Source of the DNA: Cytophagales bacterium
GTDB lineage: Bacteria > Bacteroidota > Bacteroidia > Cytophagales > UBA9547
NCBI GenBank assembly: GCA_025360395.1
Contig: JANYCH010000019.1
Location: forward strand, 1-5,142
Length of the DNA stretch: 5,142 nucleotides
Direction of reading: 5' to 3'
Shown here: piece after piece, positions 1 through 5,142 of the stretch
Layout: each line of letters begins with the position of its first letter
How positions within the stretch are numbered: the first letter of the stretch is position 1
Notes under the pieces: generated by a model
The model's database searches: none
The model's input: only the letters and a program-made list of their open reading frames with translations
Told to the model about the DNA's origin: nothing
Translations under genes and position numbers: made by a program

Positions 1-900
1 GTATCTCTCATAAACCGTTCAGAATTTTTAAGCAAAACTGCTATAGTTGTTGCTTCAGTACCTGTTGTGGCATTTTCTTATGGTATCATTTCAGGAGCAC
101 ACGATTACAGGGTAAGAAGAATTAAACTTCCTTTGGCAAACCTGCCTCGGTCTTTTCATGGGCTCAAAATTGCACAAATATCCGATATTCATTCCGGAAG
201 CTTTTATAACAAAACTGCTGTAAAAGGTGGAGTAGAAATGCTCTTGGGAGAAAAACCAGATATAGTATTTTTCACCGGGGATCTTGTAAATAACAGCGCA
301 GATGAAACTGCTGAATATGCTGCTGTTTTTGAAAAAGTAAAAGCACCTATGGGGGTTTTTTCTACTTTGGGCAACCACGATTATGGAGATTACATAAGTT
401 GGCCCAGCCAGGAAGCTAAAAGAAAAAATCTCGAAGATTTAAAACAGGTACATAAACAAATGGGCTGGCGACTGATGATGAATGAGCATATCATGCTTGA
501 ACAGGGTGGAGAAAAAATTGCCGTAATAGGGATTGAAAATTTTGGTGCAAAAGGACACTTCCCTAAATATGGTAAACTAGGTAAAGCATATCAGGGAACA
601 GAAGAAGCACCTGTTAAACTTTTACTTTCACACGACCCTAGTCACTGGGATTATCAGGTAAGAAATCAATTTCCAGATATTGATGTGATGTTTGCAGGAC
701 ATACACATGGAATGCAATTCGGAATTGAAACAAAATTTTTAAAATGGAGCCCTGTTCAATACATGTATAAACAATGGGCAGGGTTATACAAAGAAGGAAA
801 TCAACACCTTTATGTGAACAGAGGTTATGGCTATTTAGGTTATCCCGGAAGAATTGGGATCTTACCTGAGATAACGATTATGGAACTGGTAACTACCTAA
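1..900 (+). CDS. Calcineurin-like metallophosphoesterase, membrane-anchored type (5' end cut by window edge)
   Basis: The protein is a binuclear-metal phosphoesterase whose metal ligands are all visible: DIH at nt 184-192, GD at 277-282, GNHD at 370-381, SHD near 628-636 and GHTHG at 697-711. These are the standard calcineurin-like (Metallophos) blocks in the right order and spacing. The reading frame stays open to base 1, and the 22 codons before the GTG at 67 encode a hydrophobic stretch (TAIVVASVPVVAF) that looks like the end of a membrane segment. The GTG is therefore not the true start and the gene begins outside the window; 299 residues are seen. By family knowledge, membrane-anchored members of the YkuE/YaeI type face the outside of the inner membrane, and some act on lipid or nucleotide phosphates; the substrate here is unknown. 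It ends with TAA at 898-900, 112 bp before the receptor gene on the same strand. The receptor has its own promoter candidate, so a functional link is not implied. Confidence 0.93.
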   Translation, partial: VSLINRSEFLSKTAIVVASVPVVAFSYGIISGAHDYRVRRIKLPLANLPRSFHGLKIAQISDIHSGSFYNKTAVKGGVEMLLGEKPDIVFFTGDLVNNSADETAEYAAVFEKVKAPMGVFSTLGNHDYGDYISWPSQEAKRKNLEDLKQVHKQMGWRLMMNEHIMLEQGGEKIAVIGIENFGAKGHFPKYGKLGKAYQGTEEAPVKLLLSHDPSHWDYQVRNQFPDIDVMFAGHTHGMQFGIETKFLKWSPVQYMYKQWAGLYKEGNQHLYVNRGYGYLGYPGRIGILPEITIMELVTT

Positions 901-953
901 CTTTACTATTTTTTGTAGCCTTCATTAAACCTGATCTTTAATTTTCAAACCAA

Positions 954-984
954 TTTGTTTACCGGAATTCTATAATTACTTTTG
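954..984 (+). promoter_or_regulatory. Bacteroidota-type promoter for the TonB-dependent receptor
   Basis: TTTG at 954-957 is followed after 19 bp by TACTTTTG at 977-984, a perfect match to the Bacteroidota -7 consensus TAnnTTTG with a -33 TTTG at the usual spacing. Transcription would begin around 988-992, giving a leader of about 20-25 nt before the GTG at 1013. The leader is AT-rich and has no Shine-Dalgarno sequence, as is common in this phylum. I saw no convincing Fur-type palindrome overlapping it. The match is by eye, and the sequence is AT-rich enough for chance hits, but the position next to the gene start supports it. Confidence 0.6.
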
Positions 985-1012
985 TTGTTTATAACGAGTC
1001 TAAATAATAACA

Positions 1013-3439
1013 GTGCTTAGGTCCGGTCTTTCTTTAATTTTCATTTTATTTTTAATTACCACTTTCAACCTCTTAGGTCAGAATATAATTTTCAAGGGAA
1101 AGGTTTTGAAAACCGCAGACCAAAGCCCCATTACATCCGCAAAGGTTCATTTAAAACATTTACATACTCATCTGAAGTCAGACAAAGATGGGAACTTTCA
1201 ATTTGACTTAGCAAAACCAGGTGAATATCAGATTGTTATTTACAAAGAAGACTTTAAGGTTCTCAGTCAGCAATTAGTTCTTGTCAGAGATACTACTATT
1301 GACTTTCAAATGGACAGCCTTCAGTATGAGTTGTCGGAAGTACAAGTCCAAGCTCAGGGCTCAGGAGTCAGTGACATGGAAAAGCTGAAAACTGTAGAAG
1401 GCACTGCCATTTATGAAGGGAAGAAAAACGAGGTTATTGTAATGAAGGAAATGACCGCAAACCTTGCTACGAACAATGCAAGACAAGTTTTTGCAAAAGT
1501 TCCCGGACTAAATATATGGGAAAGTGATTGTGCTGGACTTCAACTCGATATTGGTGCCAGAGGATTAAGCCCAAACCGATCTTCAAATTTTAATGTCAGA
1601 CAAAACGGTTATGATATAAGCGCTGATGCTCTTGGTTATCCTGAAAGCTATTATACACCACCTTTAGAAGCGATAGAAAGAATTGAAATTGTAAGAGGAG
1701 CGGCATCGCTGCAATATGGAACGCAGTTTGGAGGCCTCTTAAACTTCAAGATGAAACAAGGGGGGGATAAACCCGTTGAAGTGACAACCAGGCAAACTTT
1801 AGGTTCTTTTAAGTTTTTAAATAGTTTCAATTCAATAGGAGGAAAAAAGGGGAAATTCAGATATTATGGATTTTACCAGCACAAACAAGGCGATTGCTGG
1901 AGACCTTATTCAAGTTTCAACCTGAACATGGGTTATGGAAGCATTTCCTATAGTGCCACGGAAAAACTCACCATCACGGCAGATGTTACAGTAATGAATT
2001 ATTTGACCCAAATGCCGGGAGGATTAAAGGATTCAGATTTTAAAAAAGACCCAAATATGGTTTTAAGAAAGCGAAACTGGTTCCAGGTAAAATGGAATCT
2101 GTTTTCTGTTTATGCAGACTATAAAATCTCCCCGCGCACTCATTTAAACACTCGTTTTTTTGGTGTTTCATCAAGCAGGGAAGCACTGGGAAACCTGGAC
2201 AGACTTACAAGATTAGATGATCCGAAATCCAATAGGAATTTGCTTTCAGACAACTATTTAAACTTTGGGAACGAAACCCGCTTTCTTCACAGGTATACTA
2301 TTGGCAAACAGGCTCAGGTTTTCGTGTTAGGATTCAGGGTCTATAAAGGAAAAACCATAAGAAAACAAGGTGATGCCAATAATGGGGATGGTCCTGACTT
2401 TGCTTACCTAAACCCTAATAGCCTTGAAAATTCAGATTATACATTTCCTGGAACCAATTATGCTGCTTTTGGAGAACATGTATTCTATTTAAATAAGAAA
2501 TTCAGTGTTACACCAGGGGCCAGGATAGAGTTTATAGAAACCGCTGCCAAAGGATATTATAATACAAGAATATATAACGGGGCAGGAACTATACTTCTGG
2601 ATGAAAACATCGCTGAAACCCGCTCAAGGTCAAGGAATTTTGTGCTATTAGGAATTGGCATGGCCTATAAGCACAAAGAATGGCTGGAAGCTTATGCCAA
2701 TATCTCACAGAATTACAGGGCAATAACGTTTAGTGATATCAGGGTTGTGAACCCCAATTTTGTTGTGGATCCTGAAATTAAAGACGAGAAAGGATATACT
2801 GCTGATATTGGGGCAAGAGGAACATTTCAAAGAATAATTCAATACGATTTTAGCTTCTTTTACATGCAGTACAGTGGTAGGATCGGGGAATTACTTAAAA
2901 GCGGAAAAGCACCTACCTTCTTAGATTACAGATACCGCACAAATATTGCGGATTCAAGAACTTACGGTCTGGAAGCTTTTGCTGAGGTTGATGCTTTAAA
3001 ACTAGCTTATAAAAAATCAAAAGTTGGAATCCCTGTTTATACCAGTGTATCTCTTAACGATGCTAAATATATTCATTCTGATAATAAAGCCATACAAAAC
3101 AAATTGGTAGAACTAGTGCCTGGAATATTATTGAGAATGGGAGCTGGTTTGAAATGGAAAGATTTCAGAATAAACTACCAGTTTTCCTATGTTAGCCAGC
3201 AATATACTGATGCCAGTAATTCTATTTCCGACCCTACTGCGGTTGTGGGAATAATTCCTGAATATTATGTGATGGACCTCTCTGCTAAGTATATATTTAA
3301 ATTTGTGAGCTTAGAAGCTGGGATTAACAATTTGTCTGATAATATATATTTTACCAGAAGGGCCGAAGGTTATCCCGGGCCCGGAATTTTGCCTTCTCCG
3401 GGTAGAAACTGGTATGTCACTCTAGGCTTTAAATTCTAG
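1013..3439 (+). CDS. FecA-like TonB-dependent outer-membrane receptor
   Basis: This is an outer-membrane active transporter, powered by TonB-ExbBD, with its closest resemblance to ferric-citrate (FecA-like) receptors. Residues 1-22 form a signal peptide (hydrophobic core SLIFILFLITTF, ending LLGQ). Residues 25-100 are a carboxypeptidase-regulatory-like beta-sandwich (FKGKVL, SDKDGNFQF, GEYQIVI), typical of Bacteroidota receptors. ELSEVQVQA at 106-114 is a TonB-box-like segment. The plug spans about 138-250, with VPGLNIWE, GARGLSPNRSS, the block NGYDISADALGYPESYYTPP, and IERIEIVRGAASLQYG before GGLLNF. The rest is a 22-strand-type barrel closing with NWYVTLGFKF and a terminal Phe, the usual Bam signal. 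At 808 residues it appears complete. The start is GTG: an in-frame TAA at 1001-1003 rules out anything further upstream, and later starts would lose the signal peptide. Cys173 and Cys295 are the only cysteines noticed. The ligand is inferred from similarity and from the imelysin nearby; other metal chelates or siderophores are possible. Confidence 0.93.
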   Translation: MLRSGLSLIFILFLITTFNLLGQNIIFKGKVLKTADQSPITSAKVHLKHLHTHLKSDKDGNFQFDLAKPGEYQIVIYKEDFKVLSQQLVLVRDTTIDFQMDSLQYELSEVQVQAQGSGVSDMEKLKTVEGTAIYEGKKNEVIVMKEMTANLATNNARQVFAKVPGLNIWESDCAGLQLDIGARGLSPNRSSNFNVRQNGYDISADALGYPESYYTPPLEAIERIEIVRGAASLQYGTQFGGLLNFKMKQGGDKPVEVTTRQTLGSFKFLNSFNSIGGKKGKFRYYGFYQHKQGDCWRPYSSFNLNMGYGSISYSATEKLTITADVTVMNYLTQMPGGLKDSDFKKDPNMVLRKRNWFQVKWNLFSVYADYKISPRTHLNTRFFGVSSSREALGNLDRLTRLDDPKSNRNLLSDNYLNFGNETRFLHRYTIGKQAQVFVLGFRVYKGKTIRKQGDANNGDGPDFAYLNPNSLENSDYTFPGTNYAAFGEHVFYLNKKFSVTPGARIEFIETAAKGYYNTRIYNGAGTILLDENIAETRSRSRNFVLLGIGMAYKHKEWLEAYANISQNYRAITFSDIRVVNPNFVVDPEIKDEKGYTADIGARGTFQRIIQYDFSFFYMQYSGRIGELLKSGKAPTFLDYRYRTNIADSRTYGLEAFAEVDALKLAYKKSKVGIPVYTSVSLNDAKYIHSDNKAIQNKLVELVPGILLRMGAGLKWKDFRINYQFSYVSQQYTDASNSISDPTAVVGIIPEYYVMDLSAKYIFKFVSLEAGINNLSDNIYFTRRAEGYPGPGILPSPGRNWYVTLGFKF

Positions 3440-3444
3440 GAAGA

Positions 3445-4809
3445 CTACGGCTTATACTCTCGTATCCAATTATTATTCAATATGTTATCATTGACTTTTA
3501 GCAAGTCTGTCTTAGGATCAATTATCAATTGAGATGGTTCTCCATTCATCGTCACAAAGCATTCACAGTAAACAGAAATATCTTTCATGCCATTCGCTTT
3601 AAAAGTATTGCCTATGAAATGGGCATATTGAATCATCATATCGGGCTGAAAAGACATTTGCTTTTCCTGATGTTGGTTTAAATACTGAGAGTTGTCAATA
3701 TCAAATTCAGATCCGTTTGCATTATTTCTTATTCTGAATGTTGAAGTGCCGGCCTTTTCAACCAGCATAACCCTCCAGGAAAACCGGTATCCATTTTCAG
3801 TCCAGAATAAATTACCTGGATAAATCAAGTATCTGAATGGCACTATTAATTGGATAGAAATATAAAAAAGCAATAGAAAAGTTGTGAGTTGTGGGTGGCG
3901 GGTTGTGAGTTGCGGTAATGTGTTAAAATTAGCTTTGTGGTTTAGCTTGTTATTGCCTTTGTTGATAAAATTTTGAAAAACAGAAATAAGTTTTTCATGA
4001 AAATTATCTGAAAAGAAAACAAGCGTGCATAGGCTCATGACCAACGGAAATACCCCAATCTGAAAAAAAAACCCTGTAATCGAGTGAAAAATCAATAATA
4101 CAACGTAGGCTGCCAATCTTGTTTTTCTATTTAAAAGCAAAAATGGTATGCTTAGGTCATACATCATTCCTATCCAGGCGAATGCATAAGCAACCCAGGT
4201 TTGTGTGAACAGATTACCAATAAAAGGGATATTATTTTGTGCGGGCAACCAAAGTTTCAATGGCATTGCTTCGATCAGCCAGCTGTAATTAATTTTAGCA
4301 ATTCCCGCAAAAAAATAGACACAGGCAATTTGAAATTTTAAAATATCAAGGCAAAATACAGGAACCAGTTCTCTTTTAATATCTGGTTTTTTAAATGCAT
4401 CCATAGAAAAATTTCTATTGGCAGGCAAAAAACACATTAAGAAGGCTATTAGACTGACAAAATAATAATGATTCAGATAATATGTTTTGTCAATAAGCTC
4501 AACATAAGTGAAGATCAGAAAAAAAACTATGGTGGCTATCCTGTAAAAATAGCCAACCATGATGGCCAATGAAGCTAATATCATAACTCCAAAAATAAAA
4601 TACATAACAGGCGACGGCAATACCCTCACCCATGAAAAACCCCAATATGAAAAATGGAAGGCGGGTTTTAAATATTGTTCTTCAACCCAACCTAAGAGCA
4701 GAAACCGAACCGAACTTATGCATGTAACAAACCCAAATAGTATCCGGAATACAATAAGAGGAAGAATCGGGACTTGCCGGTAAAGGATTGAATTCAAGCG
4801 TCTAATCAA
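3445..4809 (-). CDS. HTTM-domain membrane protein, vitamin K-dependent gamma-carboxylase homolog
   Basis: This is a polytopic inner-membrane protein of the VKG_Carbox/HTTM family. Hydrophobic segments lie at about residues 13-37, 67-87, 89-107, 112-129, 156-171, 205-226, 230-246, 250-266 and 311-328. Family blocks recognised from memory of human GGCX are DKTYYLNHYY (107-116), YFFAGIAKINYSW (165-177), FHSITGFFFQIGVFP (241-255), WTENGYRFSW (336-345), DMMIQYA (390-396) and IIDPKTDLLKV (429-439). His114 aligns with GGCX His160, and Lys172 with the catalytic Lys218. The C-terminal soluble domain (about 329-454) is retained, so this is more than a bare HTTM domain, although at 454 residues it is shorter than the 758-residue human enzyme. 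The known reaction uses reduced vitamin K, O2 and CO2 on protein glutamate; the bacterial substrate is unknown. The start appears to be TTG at 4809-4807: no ATG lies between the upstream in-frame stop (4896-4894) and the first membrane segment. The gene follows the imelysin gene by 29 bp and converges on the receptor with a 5-bp gap. Confidence 0.9.
   Translation of the reverse strand: MIRRLNSILYRQVPILPLIVFRILFGFVTCISSVRFLLLGWVEEQYLKPAFHFSYWGFSWVRVLPSPVMYFIFGVMILASLAIMVGYFYRIATIVFFLIFTYVELIDKTYYLNHYYFVSLIAFLMCFLPANRNFSMDAFKKPDIKRELVPVFCLDILKFQIACVYFFAGIAKINYSWLIEAMPLKLWLPAQNNIPFIGNLFTQTWVAYAFAWIGMMYDLSIPFLLLNRKTRLAAYVVLLIFHSITGFFFQIGVFPLVMSLCTLVFFSDNFHEKLISVFQNFINKGNNKLNHKANFNTLPQLTTRHPQLTTFLLLFYISIQLIVPFRYLIYPGNLFWTENGYRFSWRVMLVEKAGTSTFRIRNNANGSEFDIDNSQYLNQHQEKQMSFQPDMMIQYAHFIGNTFKANGMKDISVYCECFVTMNGEPSQLIIDPKTDLLKVNDNILNNNWIREYKP
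3881..3915. repeat. Five-unit heptanucleotide tandem repeat inside the carboxylase homolog
   Basis: On the plus strand, five consecutive 7-bp units start at 3881: units 1 and 4 are GTTGTGA, unit 2 is GTTGTGG, unit 3 is GTGGCGG and unit 5 is GTTGCGG. There is also a 21-bp superperiod: the 14-mers at 3881 and 3902 differ at one base. Read on the coding (minus) strand, the block encodes residues 299-310 of the carboxylase homolog, which show a matching 7-residue repeat (PQLTTRH then PQLTT). It lies in the linker before the last predicted membrane segment, a region that is variable in this family. Neighbouring sequence is more AT-rich. Similar low-complexity C(A/C)CAAC-type runs occur between genes in Bacteroidota (from memory, unverified). 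Confidence 0.85.
4063..4071. repeat. A9 homopolymer (T9 on the coding strand) in the carboxylase homolog
   Basis: Nine consecutive adenines on the plus strand read as T9 in the coding direction and encode part of the FFF at residues 247-249, within the conserved FHSITGFFFQIGVFP block. The frame is intact at this length, since downstream family motifs continue correctly. An A8 tract at 4519-4526 and an A7 tract at 4309-4315 lie in the same gene. Confidence 0.8.
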
Positions 4810-4838
4810 AACAAATTCTAAATACAGTTCGGCTTGAT

Positions 4839-5142
4839 TTAGTCTCCATCCCCGCTGGCATAAGTTATATAAACTCCAAGAACAGACACCATCTCAGATT
4901 TTATATGCCTGGTAAATTTTTGCAATTCGACGTACAAATCCTGGGCCTGTGCAGGATTTGATTTTAATAAATCTGAAAATCTTCCAGATGGCAATCGATT
5001 TAATTTGCCCCTGATAACTTCCATTTGCTGAACGGTAGCAGTTACAATCTCAGGTCCACCTGTAGTTGCCATCAGATACTCCTGAAGACCTATTCCATCA
5101 TTTCCGTTTTTATTTCTTCCATACCATATATTTTCGATTGCA
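4839..5142 (-). CDS. Imelysin-family (peptidase M75-like) protein, C-terminal 100 residues
   Basis: The minus-strand frame is open from the right window edge to TAA at 4841-4839, so the ATG at 5072-5070 is internal and the gene starts outside the window. Visible features are GIGLQEYLM, then the helical stretch IVTATVQQMEVIRGKLNRLP, then DLYVELQKFTRHIKSEM, ending LGVYITYASGDGD. A final helix with a K(S/T)(D/E)M-S-LG-ITY pattern and a GDGD tail is what I know from C-termini of Bacteroidota imelysins. By family knowledge these are periplasmic or lipoprotein-anchored helical proteins, related to IrpA and EfeO-like iron proteins and to the insulin-cleaving protease of Pseudomonas. The GxHxxE site and any lipoprotein signal would lie in the unseen N-terminal part. 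The carboxylase homolog follows after 29 bp on the same strand, which suggests cotranscription from a promoter beyond the window. Family assignment from 100 residues is good but not certain. Confidence 0.82.
   Translation of the reverse strand, partial: AIENIWYGRNKNGNDGIGLQEYLMATTGGPEIVTATVQQMEVIRGKLNRLPSGRFSDLLKSNPAQAQDLYVELQKFTRHIKSEMVSVLGVYITYASGDGD

Noticed and set aside
91..378. Minus-strand open frame of 95 codons
   Set aside because: It lies fully within the metallophosphoesterase gene on the other strand, shows no family features, and is a shadow of that coding sequence.
886..915. Possible terminator after the metallophosphoesterase (GGT-AACT-ACC followed by T6)
   Set aside because: The stem is only three pairs, overlaps the last codons and is too far from the T-run; not credible as an intrinsic terminator.
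901..1012. Fur-box-like operator upstream of the receptor
   Set aside because: AT-rich stretches are present, but I found no clear 19-bp inverted repeat resembling a Fur site, so iron regulation is not claimed from the sequence.
3380..3402. Hairpin with stem CCCGGA / TCCGGG and an 11-base loop near the receptor 3' end, next to the palindrome CCGGGCCCGG (3375-3384)
   Set aside because: There is no T-run after the stem on either strand, and the bases encode the conserved C-terminal part of the receptor, so it is not called a terminator.
3881..3915. CRISPR-like or attachment-site interpretation of the repeat block
   Set aside because: Units are 7 bp with no spacers, and the reading frame passes through them intact.
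3891..3916. G-quadruplex in the G-rich strand of the heptad repeat
   Set aside because: Only two G3 runs are present; the other runs are G2, so any quadruplex would be a weak two-tier one. The heptad periodicity explains the G-richness better.
4559..4783. Plus-strand open frame of 74 codons
   Set aside because: It is antisense to the well-supported N-terminal membrane region of the carboxylase homolog and has no recognisable domain.

Overview
The window looks like a chromosomal segment of an AT-rich Bacteroidota (Bacteroidetes) genome. The evidence is a SusC/FecA-style TonB-dependent receptor with an N-terminal carboxypeptidase-regulatory-like domain, an imelysin-family C-terminus ending in the ITYxSGDGD type of tail, a promoter matching the Bacteroidota sigma factor consensus (TTTG, 19 bp, TAnnTTTG), and genes without Shine-Dalgarno sequences. 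Genus cannot be read from the sequence.

Layout: (1) 1-900, plus strand: C-terminal part of a membrane-anchored calcineurin-like metallophosphoesterase, open at the left edge. (2) 901-1012: intergenic, holding a good promoter candidate. (3) 1013-3439, plus: a complete 808-residue FecA-like TonB-dependent outer-membrane receptor with a GTG start. (4) 3445-4809, minus: a complete 454-residue polytopic membrane protein of the HTTM / vitamin K-dependent gamma-carboxylase family with a TTG start, tail to tail with the receptor and only 5 bp away. (5) 4839-5142, minus: the last 100 residues of an imelysin-family (peptidase M75-like) protein, open at the right edge and 29 bp upstream of the carboxylase homolog, so probably in one transcript with it.

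The most interesting unit is the trio imelysin, gamma-carboxylase homolog and FecA-like receptor. Imelysins and FecA-like receptors are both linked to iron acquisition. Between them sits a homolog of the animal enzyme that makes gamma-carboxyglutamate, and it keeps the His and Lys that align with the catalytic residues of the human enzyme as well as its C-terminal soluble domain. Bacteroidota commonly make menaquinone, so a quinol cofactor is plausible. A reasonable but untested model is an envelope iron (or other metal) uptake locus in which the HTTM protein carries out a quinol-dependent oxygenation or carboxylation connected to imelysin function.

The carboxylase gene also carries an in-frame block of five heptanucleotide repeats (3881-3915) and an A9 tract inside a conserved motif. 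Either could change the reading frame if its length changed.
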